Assembly (NCBI GenBank): GCA_903875225.1
Contig: CAIQVJ010000137.1
Location: 1 to 47,512, forward strand
Length of the DNA stretch: 47,512 nucleotides
From: an uncultured Pseudomonadota bacterium
Lineage (GTDB): Bacteria; Myxococcota_A; UBA796; SXON01
Direction of reading: 5' to 3'
The notes under the pieces were generated by a model, which worked only from the letters and a program-made list of their open reading frames with translations, did not search any database and was not told where the DNA came from. How positions within the stretch are numbered: the stretch's first letter is position 1; each line of letters begins with the position of its first letter. Positions 8,922 through 18,012 of this stretch are shown here, piece after piece. Made by a program: the position numbers and the translations under genes.

Positions 8922-10406
8922 CTAATTCGGAACTTCCTGGATCCCTGCTGCCGCGAATGTGGTGTGCTCCCATTGGGACAACATCGCGCTACCCGGCTGG
9001 GCCCGCAGCTCGGTGGATTGCAGGGAGGACCCGTCCCAATACAACCGGTAGAGGCCAACACTGCCGTGGGTCTCCTGGGTGAGCAGGATGTCGCCGGCGA
9101 TCGGCAGGAACTCGCTCCCGATCGCCCCGACGAGGCGGCTCGTCCCATAGTTCACGCCGAAGAAGTTCTCGTAGGGCACCACGAGGTCGATGTCCTCGAT
9201 GTTCACGCCCACGTCGTAGGAGGTGACGGAGCCATCGGGTGCGAAGGCGTAGAGGAGCCCCTGCTCCTCGGCACCCGCGATGGCACAGCCTGCCAGCGGT
9301 CCGAAACGCTCGGGGGCGTTGGGCACGGTGATCAGCCCCTCGAGGTGGACCTCACCGAGATCGGCGACCAACGAGGGCACCGCAGCGGAATTGACCCGCC
9401 ACACCTGCCCAAGCGTCGTCACGACGATCAGGTCCCCCCCAAAGTCATCCGTGCGGTCCACGTAGAGTGACCCGCGCATCAGGCCGTTGCTGTCCCCAGG
9501 CAGGCTCACCCACGGGTTGTCAATCGAGGCGCCATCGGCGCTCACCCGGACGATTTCGCCGTCAACGCCGTTTCCGACGAACAGCTCCCCCGCTGCAAAC
9601 CCGCCCATGCCACCCGAGCGGACCGTAGCGATCTTCACCTCGTCGGTCACCCCGGAGAGCGCCGAGAACGGAACGTGCGTTCCATCCGGGCTCACGCGTT
9701 CGAGCGCCAGGGGGTTTCCCGTCGAGTAGTTCACCGACAGTACCACCGAGTCCGTCGGCTCGTGGAAGTCGATACCGATCGGGGAGTTGAACTCTGTCGT
9801 GATGTCCTGGAACAGCACGGGACCCAGCGTACTGTCGTTGCGCGAGTCCCTGTAGTTCTCCACGCCGTCCCCATCCCAGTCCTCGATCCCCTCGATGACA
9901 TCCAGCATGCCGTCGCCGTCGCTGTCTGCATCTCGATAGTCGGGAACGCTGTCTCCATCGGTGTCGGGTTGTCCGACAGCACCCTCGATCGAATCCTGGA
10001 TGCCGTCGTCGTCCGAATCTGTGTCGAGGTAGTCGGGGGTGCCATCCCCATCCGTGTCAACCGCCCGGCCCCCGCTGTCCACAGGGGCGCCTTCAATGCT
10101 GTCGTCGATGCCGTCGTTGTCCGAGTCCGCGTCGAGGTAGTCGGGCGTGCCGTCCCCGTCCGAGTCGCGCGGGGAGCCATCTCCCGTGCGGCCCTCCTCG
10201 ACATCGGAGAGGCCGTCGCCATCTGTGTCGGCGTCTGGATTGTAGCTGGTGTCCTGCCCCCCCGTGTCCCACCCCGAATCCGAGTCGGAGTCGGAGTCGC
10301 CGCGGCCTGAAGTATCGATGTCGTCGAAGGGCGAGCGCCCCTTTGCGGGTTCCTCCGGGGCCGCACAGCCGACGACGAGCAGGGTGAGGACGAAAAGTCG
10401 GTGCAT
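8922..10406 (-). CDS. Lipoprotein with thrombospondin-type-3-like Asp repeats and a probable beta-propeller
   Basis: A 494-residue lipoprotein. Start taken as ATG 10406, which gives MHRLFVLTLLVVGC with a lipobox and Cys14; a longer frame upstream adds only basic residues. Residues about 30-60 are a Ser/Asp/Thr/Gly linker. About 60-190 hold tandem calcium-binding-type repeats of the pattern DTDGDGTPDYLDTDSDDDGI, ending EDWDGDGVENYRD. The remaining 300 residues, with recurring strand motifs such as VSPDGTHVPF and FAPDGSVTSYDVG, look like a propeller of the NHL/gluconolactonase kind, though no catalytic residue was identified. Likely anchored to the outer membrane and exposed. The function is unknown. 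It converges with the megasynthase gene. Confidence 0.8.
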   Translation of the reverse strand: MHRLFVLTLLVVGCAAPEEPAKGRSPFDDIDTSGRGDSDSDSDSGWDTGGQDTSYNPDADTDGDGLSDVEEGRTGDGSPRDSDGDGTPDYLDADSDNDGIDDSIEGAPVDSGGRAVDTDGDGTPDYLDTDSDDDGIQDSIEGAVGQPDTDGDSVPDYRDADSDGDGMLDVIEGIEDWDGDGVENYRDSRNDSTLGPVLFQDITTEFNSPIGIDFHEPTDSVVLSVNYSTGNPLALERVSPDGTHVPFSALSGVTDEVKIATVRSGGMGGFAAGELFVGNGVDGEIVRVSADGASIDNPWVSLPGDSNGLMRGSLYVDRTDDFGGDLIVVTTLGQVWRVNSAAVPSLVADLGEVHLEGLITVPNAPERFGPLAGCAIAGAEEQGLLYAFAPDGSVTSYDVGVNIEDIDLVVPYENFFGVNYGTSRLVGAIGSEFLPIAGDILLTQETHGSVGLYRLYWDGSSLQSTELRAQPGSAMLSQWEHTTFAAAGIQEVPN

Positions 10407-10425
10407 GCGCCGTGCATAATGCGTC

Positions 10426-10776
10426 ATGCGTCCGGATGAGCGCAACCTGGCGCATCGCACCTCGGGCCGTGCTCGAGCCCACCTCTCACGTCAAGCGACC
10501 TCCACACCCTCGCCAACGGGGTCAGGGATGCGACGGACTGCGACCACGGACGCCCGGCGACTCATCCACTGCGACGACTCCGACGCCACGGTCTACCCGG
10601 GCGCGGCGGAGGTCACGGACGACGGAATCGACCAGGACTGCGACGGCACGGACGCGGCCGGAGACCTCGGCGGTCAGAAGGGAGGCTGCGGCTGCGCGTC
10701 CCGTCCCGGATCTGCCGCGGGCGGTTCGCTCCTGCTGGGAGCCCTCGCCCTTGCGCTGCGCCGCCGCCGCTCGTAG
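10426..10776 (+). pseudogene. Remnant of a MopE-repeat protein gene with intact MYXO-CTERM-like tail
   Basis: The 3' part encodes one MopE unit (HCDDSDATVYPGAAEV then GIDQDCDGTD), a short linker, GGCGCASRPG, a hydrophobic stretch (SLLLGALALAL) and RRRRS, the same tail type as the gene at the window start. The 5' part has no signal peptide and no family resemblance in this frame. In another frame, around 10532-10565, ATDCDHGRPATHP looks like a preceding MopE unit, which suggests frameshift plus 5' truncation. The nominal start ATG 10426 has no ribosome site and lies in the upstream region of the divergent lipoprotein gene. A short expressed protein cannot be ruled out. Confidence 0.55.
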
Positions 10777-10894
10777 ACATCGCATTCTTCGCCGCCACCG
10801 AACGCCACGCCCAGGGCCTGTGCGGCGTCCCACGATCGTCGGTGGGCCGCGATCCCACCGACGAGCCGCCCCCGTTCCTTGATAGCCTCGTCGG

Positions 10895-13800
10895 ATGCTC
10901 CGCCTCGCGCTCGCGCTCCCCGCCGTCCTGCTCGCAGGCTGCGCGTGGATCTCGGACCAGGCGGCGGCGGAGCGGCTCGATCCCGATGGAGATGGCGTCT
11001 CCTGGGACCAGGACTGCGACGACACAGACCCCGACGTCTCTGCGACCCGGCGCTGGTTCGCGGACGCCGATGGCGACGGGTACGGCGATCCCGACCAGTC
11101 GAGCGACGCCTGCGCGCAGCCCGACGGGTTCGTGGCCGACGACACGGACTGCGACGATGCCCGGCCCGACGTACATCCGGGGGCGGTCGACACCTGTGAC
11201 GACGTCGACCAGGACTGCGACGGGCTGCAGCCCGATCCGCCGGAGTGGTACGTGGATGGCGACGGCGACGGGGTGGGCGGTACGGAGACCGTGAGCGCCT
11301 GCGAGGTCCCCGAGGGGGCCTCTGCTGTGGGGGGCGACTGCGATGACGAGGACGCCGCGGTCTACCCCGGCGCGATGGAGCAGTGCTCGACCGCGTGGGA
11401 CGACAACTGTGACGGCGCCACGGACGATGGTGCGGACGCGCCTGTGTGGTACGCCGACGCGGACGAGGATGGCTACGGCGACGACGCGGCGACGAGCCTG
11501 AGCTGCACGCAGCCCGACGGTGCGGTCCCGGTGGCGGGCGACTGCGACGACTCCGATCCCGAGGTGCACCCGCTGGCTACCGAGAGCTGTGACTCGGCTG
11601 TGGACATGAACTGCGACGGGCACTCAGGCGCGGACGACAGTGATCACGACGGCTGGATCGCCTGCCAGGACTGCGACGACGGCGACGTGCTGACCTACCC
11701 CGGTGCCGACGAGTACTGCGACGGCGCCGACAACGACTGCAACGGCCTGGTGGACGACGGCGCCGCCGTGGACGCCCCGATCTGGTACGTGGACGTCGAC
11801 GGGGATGGGGTGGCCGGGACCCCAGTCGTCTCCTGCGCCGAGCCGAGCGGCGCCTCGACCGAGGGGCCCGACTGCAACGACGCGGACCCGCTGGTCTCCC
11901 CATTCGCGCCCGAGGTGTGTGGGGGAGGGGACGAGGACTGCGACGGCTTGACCGACGACGCGGATCCCGACGTGGTCGGGCAGGTCGACTACTACGTGGA
12001 CGGAGACGGGGACGGGTTCGGCGCGGGCGGGGTGGTTCGCGCGTGCGTCGCGGCTCCGGATCTGGTGCTGGAGGCGACCGACTGCGACGATGCGGATGCC
12101 GTGGTGTCCCCCGCTGGCACCGAGGTCTGCGGGGGCGTGGACGAGGACTGCGACGGGCTCACCGACGATGCCGACCCCTCGGTGGCCGACGGGACGACCT
12201 GGTACCGGGATGGCGACGGGGACGGGTACGGCACGACGAGCGTGGTCGCAGTGCGATGCGCGCAGCCGACCTCCACCTCTTCCGTCGACACCGACTGTGC
12301 GGATTCGGACGCCGGGGTGAACCCGGGGGCGAGTGAGGACTGCCGCACGGCCGCGGACGACAACTGCGACGGCGAGACGAACACGCCCGACGCCGTCGCC
12401 TGCACGGCCTGGTACGCCGACGTCGACGGCGACGGCTGGGGTGCCGGGACATCCCAGTGCCAGTGCCTCGGGACCGGGCCGTACCCCTCCGCGACCTCCA
12501 CCGACTGCGACGACACCGACCCGGAGGTCCACCCCGGCGCGACCGAGAGCTGCGACACCCCGGCCGACGACAACTGTGACGGCGACACGAACGATCTCTC
12601 CGCGTGGAACTGCACGGTGCGCTACCTCGATGACGACCGCGACGGATTCGGCAGCGCGCTCTCCGAGTGCCGCTGCGTCGCGGACGGAAGCTACGACTGC
12701 TTCGACGCCACCGATTGTGACGACAGCGCCGCAGCCGCGCACCCGGGCGGAGCCGAGGTGTACTACGACGGCGTCGACGAGGCGTGTGACGGCGGCTCGG
12801 ACTACGACCAGGACGGCGACGGGTACGACTCCACCGCCTACGGAGGCGTCGACTGCGACGATCTCGACCCGACCCGCTCCCCTGCGGCCACGGAGGTCTG
12901 CAACGACGGGGTGGACAACAACTGTGACGGGTCTGCCGGGGGCTGCGTCCGGGCGGGCACGTTGCTCGCGGTCGCGGACTCCGACGCGGTCGTCTACGCC
13001 GACGAAGGCGCGGACGTGGACTTCGGCCGCGCCCTGGCCGTCGGGCCGGTGGACACCAGCGGCGGGGCGGACCTCGTGGTGGGAGCCCCGGGTTGGGACG
13101 CAAACGACGGCGCGGTCTACCAATTCCTCGCGGCACCCCTGGGGGTGAACCCTTCCTCCGTCCATGACTACCGCCTCTACAACCTCGGCGGGGACGCGTT
13201 CGGGTCGTCCGTCGCCGTGTTGCTCGATGGCACGGCGCAACAGGTCTACGTGGGCGAGCCGGGCAACGACGACATGTACACGGATGCCGGCGCCGCCTGG
13301 AGGTTCGATGGGCCGGCAGGCGGCCAGGCCACCTCCGCCGCGTGCACCGAACTCTACGGTGCAGACTCCACCGCGGCCTCGGGCAGCGCTGTGGGCGTGA
13401 TGTCGGACACGGATGCGGACGGCGGCCCCGAGCTGGTGGTCGGGTCTTCGGACCAGAGCTGGTCCCGGCAATACGACGGGATGGTCACGCTCGTGAGCAT
13501 GACCGCGTGCGGGGCCGAGCAGCTGACGCTCGATCGGGGCTGGTACGGCCGGTACAGCCATGGCCACCTGGGTGCGGTCGTCGGCGTCGGGGACGTGACC
13601 GGCGACGGTGTGGAAGACGTGGTCGCCTCGGCCCCGGGTGAGTCTGGCTGGGCATCTTCGGCGGGGGGCGTGTACATCCTCGAGCTGGCCAGCGGGGGCT
13701 ACGCGAGGGCGGACTCGGCGGCGACGGCCGAGTGGCAGGGCATCGGGTACTGGGACCAGGCCGGGACGGCGCTCGCCGTGGTCGGGGACCTGACCGGAGA

Positions 13801-14284
13801 TGGGCTCGACGACGTGATCGTGGGGGCATCTGCGGTGGACGCGGGCGTCGGTTCGGAGGGTCAGGTGTACGTGGTGCCGGGGGGGAGCACCGGCGTACAG
13901 TCGTTGTCTTCCGCCGCGATCACGCTCACCGGGGAGACGCCCTACCTCCACTTCGGCAGCTCCGTGGCGGCGTTGGATCTCGATGGGGATGGTGTGCTCG
14001 ACCTCGCCGTGGGCGCCTCGGGTGACTCCTCGAGAGGAGGCTCCTGGGGCACGGACAGCGGACATGCCTTCCTGTTCCAGGGGCCGCTGGGGGCCTCGCT
14101 CGGGTCTTCGTCCGCCGATGTCGTGGTGGAGGGAGACTCGGGGGATTCCCTCGGGGCGTCGATGGCGATCGGCGACCTGGACGCGGATGGCTTCGACGAC
14201 TGGGTGATCGGCGCCCCCACCGACTCGTACTGGTACTCCTCCCGCGCCGGGGCGATCTACGTGCTCTACGGGAGCGGCCTGTGA
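10895..14284 (+). CDS. Large lipoprotein: about ten MopE-type metal-binding units plus seven FG-GAP repeats
   Basis: A 1,129-residue exported lipoprotein. MLRLALALPAVLLAGC is a lipoprotein signal with LAGC lipobox and Cys16. Residues about 35-690 carry one partial and ten full units of DCDDxDPxVxPGxxExC followed by DxxCDG, alternating with WYxDxDGDGYG loops. Residues about 700-1129 hold roughly seven FG-GAP-like repeats (FGRALAVG, FGSSVAVL, GDVTGDGVEDVV, GDLTGDGLDDVIVG, LDGDGVLDLAVG, GDLDADGFDDWVIG), as in the integrin alpha N-terminal propeller. Both halves are rich in Asp loops of calcium-binding type. A cell-surface adhesive or structural role is plausible but not shown. The stop overlaps the GTG of the next gene (GTGA), so these are probably co-translated with the membrane protein and kinase downstream. 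Confidence 0.85.
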   Translation: MLRLALALPAVLLAGCAWISDQAAAERLDPDGDGVSWDQDCDDTDPDVSATRRWFADADGDGYGDPDQSSDACAQPDGFVADDTDCDDARPDVHPGAVDTCDDVDQDCDGLQPDPPEWYVDGDGDGVGGTETVSACEVPEGASAVGGDCDDEDAAVYPGAMEQCSTAWDDNCDGATDDGADAPVWYADADEDGYGDDAATSLSCTQPDGAVPVAGDCDDSDPEVHPLATESCDSAVDMNCDGHSGADDSDHDGWIACQDCDDGDVLTYPGADEYCDGADNDCNGLVDDGAAVDAPIWYVDVDGDGVAGTPVVSCAEPSGASTEGPDCNDADPLVSPFAPEVCGGGDEDCDGLTDDADPDVVGQVDYYVDGDGDGFGAGGVVRACVAAPDLVLEATDCDDADAVVSPAGTEVCGGVDEDCDGLTDDADPSVADGTTWYRDGDGDGYGTTSVVAVRCAQPTSTSSVDTDCADSDAGVNPGASEDCRTAADDNCDGETNTPDAVACTAWYADVDGDGWGAGTSQCQCLGTGPYPSATSTDCDDTDPEVHPGATESCDTPADDNCDGDTNDLSAWNCTVRYLDDDRDGFGSALSECRCVADGSYDCFDATDCDDSAAAAHPGGAEVYYDGVDEACDGGSDYDQDGDGYDSTAYGGVDCDDLDPTRSPAATEVCNDGVDNNCDGSAGGCVRAGTLLAVADSDAVVYADEGADVDFGRALAVGPVDTSGGADLVVGAPGWDANDGAVYQFLAAPLGVNPSSVHDYRLYNLGGDAFGSSVAVLLDGTAQQVYVGEPGNDDMYTDAGAAWRFDGPAGGQATSAACTELYGADSTAASGSAVGVMSDTDADGGPELVVGSSDQSWSRQYDGMVTLVSMTACGAEQLTLDRGWYGRYSHGHLGAVVGVGDVTGDGVEDVVASAPGESGWASSAGGVYILELASGGYARADSAATAEWQGIGYWDQAGTALAVVGDLTGDGLDDVIVGASAVDAGVGSEGQVYVVPGGSTGVQSLSSAAITLTGETPYLHFGSSVAALDLDGDGVLDLAVGASGDSSRGGSWGTDSGHAFLFQGPLGASLGSSSADVVVEGDSGDSLGASMAIGDLDADGFDDWVIGAPTDSYWYSSRAGAIYVLYGSGL

Positions 14285-15138
14285 TCGGGTGGCTCGCGCT
14301 GCTGGCGGTGCAGGGCGCCTGGGCGGCCGCGGGATGCGAGGCCCCCACCACGATGGCGGACCTCCAGGCGCCCCTCGCGGACGGGGAGTCCGGGGTGGTC
14401 GAGCTGGAGGAGGATGCCGTGACCCTCGCCATCACGCGCCTCGACACCCGGCTCCATTGCCTCTCGGAGCCGCTCGCCCCGGTCGATGTCGCGGCGGTGC
14501 ATCGGCTGTACGCCTATGGAGCGTTCGTGCAGGGAGACATCCCGGGTGCCCGCGCGGCGTTCGGGGCGGCTCGCGGAGCCGACCCGAGCTGGGTGATCAC
14601 CGAACGGCTGGCGCCACCCGGTACACCGCTCCGGGAGCTGTTCAACACGGCCTCGCTCGACGTGGCGACGGAGGCGGTGCGGGTTCCCAGCGGGACCTCG
14701 TTGCTGGTCGATGGTGTACGCACCCTGGAGCGCCCTCTCGATCGGCCGGCGGTCCTCCAGCTGATCTCGGCGGAGGGGCACGTGCTCGAGTCTGCCTGGC
14801 TGACCGAGGACGAGCCGATGCCCGACTGGTCCCGCTACGCCGTGGTGGTCCCGCCGACGCCGGTCGCCGGTGCGCCGGTGCGTGGAGCGAGAGAGCGCTC
14901 CACGGTCGAACACGGCAGCCCCGCGCCATGGTGGATCGCAGGGGGCGCGGCGATCCTCGCGGGAGCGGGGGTGTACGCATGGGCGCTCGGCGACCACGCA
15001 CACTACGAGAACATGGACAATGGGCTCGATGAAGCCGGGCTTTCATCACTTCGGGGGCGGGCGAACACCAAGGTGGCGGTGTCGTGCGGGCTCGGTGCCG
15101 TGGGCCTTGGGCTCGGCGTCGTCGCAATTCGCTGGTAG
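14281..15138 (+). CDS. Membrane protein with PEGA-like segment and two C-terminal transmembrane helices
   Basis: A 285-residue protein starting at GTG 14281, overlapping the previous stop by 4 bases. MIGWLALLAVQGAWA is a short signal sequence without Lys or Arg. The middle region (about 75-120) resembles the helical part of tetratricopeptide proteins (FVQGDIPGARAAFGAARGAD), and about 130-165 resembles a PEGA-like surface segment (VPSGTSLLVDG). Two hydrophobic helices close the protein (IAGGAAILAGAGVYAWAL and VSCGLGAVGLGLGVVAI) with an Asn/Arg loop between them. This layout is common next to kinases in delta-type bacteria. The function is unknown; position suggests a role with the following kinase. 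Confidence 0.75.
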   Translation: MIGWLALLAVQGAWAAAGCEAPTTMADLQAPLADGESGVVELEEDAVTLAITRLDTRLHCLSEPLAPVDVAAVHRLYAYGAFVQGDIPGARAAFGAARGADPSWVITERLAPPGTPLRELFNTASLDVATEAVRVPSGTSLLVDGVRTLERPLDRPAVLQLISAEGHVLESAWLTEDEPMPDWSRYAVVVPPTPVAGAPVRGARERSTVEHGSPAPWWIAGGAAILAGAGVYAWALGDHAHYENMDNGLDEAGLSSLRGRANTKVAVSCGLGAVGLGLGVVAIRW

Positions 15139-15167
15139 ACTGCGCATCTTCCGGGCTTGTTGCTGCC

Positions 15168-16997
15168 TTGTCCACGTCGGGTCGCCGGTACCGCTTCGGT
15201 GAGCTCCTTGGGGAGGGTGGCTTCGGCGTGGTGTACCGCGCGGCGATGCTCGGCGCGGACGGCTTCGAAAAGCCGGTTGCCATCAAGCTCCTGAGGCTGG
15301 CGGGGGGGGATGCCCGGTTCGCCGCGGAGGCACAGCAGCGGTTCCGGGATGAAGCGCGCCTGCTGGGGCTGCTGCGCCATCGGGCCATCGTGCAGGTGGA
15401 CAGCCTGGTGCACATCGGCGGGCACCAGGCGGTGGTGATGGAGCTCCTCGAGGGCGTGTCGCTCCGAGCGCTCGTGAAGCGGGGGCCGGTGCCCGACGGG
15501 CCGGCGCTCGAGATCGTCGCCGAGGTGGCAGCCGCACTGGAGGCGGCGTGGCACCGCCCGGGCCCGGAGGGCAGGCCGCTCAACGTGTGCCATCGCGACC
15601 TCAAGCCGGCCAACCTGCAGCTCTCGCCGGACGGCGAGCTCAAGGTGCTCGACTTCGGCATCGCCCGTGCGGACTTCCAGGCCCGCGAGGCCGCCACCCG
15701 GTCACTCGCCATGGGCAGCGTGGAGTACATGTCGCCGCTGCGCCTCGACTTCGACGATGACGGCACAGCGGGGGACATCTACTCGCTGGGCTGTGTGTTG
15801 TATGAGCTGGTGGTGGGTGAGCCGTTCGGGCGCACCAGCGCCAACCCCCAGAGCCATGCGCAGCGCTTCGAGGCCAACATCGGGCGGGTGCCGGAGTCGT
15901 GCCGGGCGCTTGTGGCACGGATGCTGGCATTCTCCGGGGCGGACCGGCCCGGGGCCCGCGACGTGGAGAAGCGGTGCCTGCAGATCGCGCGGAAGGAGCC
16001 GCTCCGGCTTCGGGACTGGGCCGCAGATGCGGTGCCCGCCTGCCTTGCGGCCACCCGCCAGGTGAACGGCTCCTGGAGCGGCAAGCTGCTCGCGGAGGAC
16101 GGCGACGCGTTCACCCCGCCCCCTCCCGGGCGCGCCAACTTCGTGGTCGGGGCGCAAACGGGGGTCGCGCCCACCGTCGCGGCCGAACGTGCGAGCTTGA
16201 TCGCGTCGGCCGAGGGGTCCGCCCCGGGCTTCGCCGCCCACGGGCGGGACGCGGATCTGCTCGGGCCCGGGCCGATCACGGCCTCGGCGCGGGCGGCGGG
16301 CTCATCCGGGGGCTCCTTGCGCGGGTCGGTGGGCGGCACGCTGTCCGGGCCCGTCTCGGCCAGCGGGGCCCGCAAGCGGACTGGCGCCGAGAAGGCGACC
16401 ACGGCGGGAGCCGCGGCGCTGGGGGTCATGGGGTTTGTGAGCATCGGGGTCGGCTGCCTGCTCGCCGTTGTGGCGGTCTGGTTCGCGTGGCAGGAGTTCG
16501 GGCAGGGGAGCGTCGTCTCGCCGCCCGCCGCGGAGGCTTCGCCGCCCGCCGCGGAGGCGTCGCCCGCTGCTGCGGCCATCCCGGAGCCGGCCGCCCCGCT
16601 CCCCGCCATCGCGCCTGTGGCCCCGGAGCCGGTCCCCGCCGGGGAGCCCGTCGTGACGGCTCCCGCCACGCCCACTGCGGGCGCGGAGCCGACCCACGCC
16701 GCGAGCCCGAAGAAGCCTGCGAAGCCCGCCGCGCCCGTAGAGCCGACGCCCGAGCCCGCCCCTGCACCGGCCCCTCCGCCGGGGATCTCCGCTACGATCG
16801 AGCTCTCCGGAAACGCCGAGGCGGTGCGCCTCCGTCGTGCAGACACGATCTACGCGCTGCCCATGGTGCCGGCGGGGACGTACACGATCCTCGCCACGTT
16901 CGACGGCAAGGAGGTCGACGCCGGCGACGTGACTGTCGCCGAGGGCGAAAAGGCATCGTTGAAGTGCAAGAAGGCGTTCCTTCGGTGCACGCGCTGA
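15168..16997 (+). CDS. Transmembrane Ser/Thr protein kinase with C-terminal PEGA-like domain
   Basis: About 609 residues from TTG 15168. The kinase domain has all key motifs: glycine loop GEGGFGVVY (residues 15-23), Lys40 in VAIK, HRDLKPAN with catalytic Asp144, DFG at 162-164, and EYMSP followed by DIYSLGCVLYEL. A Ser/Gly/Ala-rich stretch leads to one transmembrane helix (about 419-441, starting GVMGFVSIGVGCLLAVVAV), then an Ala/Pro-rich spacer and a small C-terminal domain of PEGA type (PAGTYTILATFDG). The kinase is therefore cytoplasmic and the tail periplasmic, a Hanks-type architecture frequent in myxobacteria. The start is uncertain: a GTG at 15084 is in frame but overlaps the previous gene by 55 bases. 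It converges with the esterase, one base between stops. Confidence 0.88.
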   Translation: MSTSGRRYRFGELLGEGGFGVVYRAAMLGADGFEKPVAIKLLRLAGGDARFAAEAQQRFRDEARLLGLLRHRAIVQVDSLVHIGGHQAVVMELLEGVSLRALVKRGPVPDGPALEIVAEVAAALEAAWHRPGPEGRPLNVCHRDLKPANLQLSPDGELKVLDFGIARADFQAREAATRSLAMGSVEYMSPLRLDFDDDGTAGDIYSLGCVLYELVVGEPFGRTSANPQSHAQRFEANIGRVPESCRALVARMLAFSGADRPGARDVEKRCLQIARKEPLRLRDWAADAVPACLAATRQVNGSWSGKLLAEDGDAFTPPPPGRANFVVGAQTGVAPTVAAERASLIASAEGSAPGFAAHGRDADLLGPGPITASARAAGSSGGSLRGSVGGTLSGPVSASGARKRTGAEKATTAGAAALGVMGFVSIGVGCLLAVVAVWFAWQEFGQGSVVSPPAAEASPPAAEASPAAAAIPEPAAPLPAIAPVAPEPVPAGEPVVTAPATPTAGAEPTHAASPKKPAKPAAPVEPTPEPAPAPAPPPGISATIELSGNAEAVRLRRADTIYALPMVPAGTYTILATFDGKEVDAGDVTVAEGEKASLKCKKAFLRCTR

Positions 16998-16998
16998 G

Positions 16999-18009
16999 TC
17001 AGGCGGTGAGCGTGCGCCACAGCCACGGGAGGGAGATGTCCATCCGGTAGTCCACGTCGGAGTGGTCATCGTCGAACGCGGAGTAGGCGTGCTCGATCCC
17101 CTGGCGCTCGAGCGAGGCGTGGATCATCCGGGTGCCCCAATGGATGTTGTACTGATCATGGTCGCCACAGTCGAGGTAGAACCCCTTCAGTCTGCGCAAC
17201 GCCGGCCCGCTGTGCTCGACCATGCGAACCGGATCCCAGCGCAGCCAGTTGGCCCAACGCTCCGGACGCAGTTCGCCGGTGACCGGGCGCACGGGGAGCT
17301 GGAACCCAAGTGGGGCCTCGGGGTCGGGATCGTAGTGCGCGGCCATCCCGAGGGTCATCAGGACGTCGACATCGCCGTTGGTGAGCTTCTCCTTGTGGTG
17401 CAGGCTCGCCAGCAGGCGCTCGGGATCGAAGTCCACCTTCGCCAGCCGGTTGAGGAGCCGCGGCATCACGGGGAGGAACAGCCACTCCCAATAGGCGTCG
17501 CCCGAGTGGGATGCGATGGCGTTCCACACGTCGGGTCGCATCATGCCGTGCACCATCGCTCCGTAGCCCCCGGATGACTTTCCGAACACGCCCCTGCTGC
17601 CAGGTTGGATCGGAAAGTTCGCCTCGATGAAGGGTACGATCTCGTCGCACACATACGACATGTAGGGCCCCACGGCGCTCGAATCGATGTACTGGTTGCC
17701 GCCGTACGAGGTGAAGCAGTCCGGCAACGCCACGATCATCGGCCCGATGTCGCCCCTGTCCAGCAGGATGTCCAGGCGCTCGACGAGGTTGAGCCCGAAC
17801 GGCTTCCAGTTGGTATGGGAGGCGCCGGAGCCGGTGTAGCCGATCAGGTCGACGAGCAGCGGGTAGGTCCGGGAGGGGGCGAACCCCGGTGGGGTGTACA
17901 CCAGCAGGTCGCGCACATGCGGATCGCCGGGGCGGTTTCCGCGGAGCACCTGGGAGTCGTGGCGGAGACGGTGGACCTCGCCGCGTGGACCGACAAATCG
18001 CTTGAGCAT
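16999..18009 (-). CDS. Esterase D/enterochelin-esterase-type alpha/beta hydrolase
   Basis: A 336-residue alpha/beta hydrolase of the Pfam putative-esterase family. It shows the early strand LLVYTPPGF, YPLLVDLIGYTGSG for the oxyanion region, the nucleophile elbow GKSSGG with Ser145, a later acidic motif DCGDHDQYN, and His in DDDHSDVDYR near the C-terminus, so a full Ser-Asp-His triad is available. No signal peptide is seen, so it is probably cytoplasmic. Substrates of this family range from formylglutathione to siderophore esters and cannot be told from sequence. It is the last gene of a tight leftward group: only 3 bases separate it from the TPR protein. Confidence 0.82.
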   Translation of the reverse strand: MLKRFVGPRGEVHRLRHDSQVLRGNRPGDPHVRDLLVYTPPGFAPSRTYPLLVDLIGYTGSGASHTNWKPFGLNLVERLDILLDRGDIGPMIVALPDCFTSYGGNQYIDSSAVGPYMSYVCDEIVPFIEANFPIQPGSRGVFGKSSGGYGAMVHGMMRPDVWNAIASHSGDAYWEWLFLPVMPRLLNRLAKVDFDPERLLASLHHKEKLTNGDVDVLMTLGMAAHYDPDPEAPLGFQLPVRPVTGELRPERWANWLRWDPVRMVEHSGPALRRLKGFYLDCGDHDQYNIHWGTRMIHASLERQGIEHAYSAFDDDHSDVDYRMDISLPWLWRTLTA

Positions 18010-18012
18010 GGG

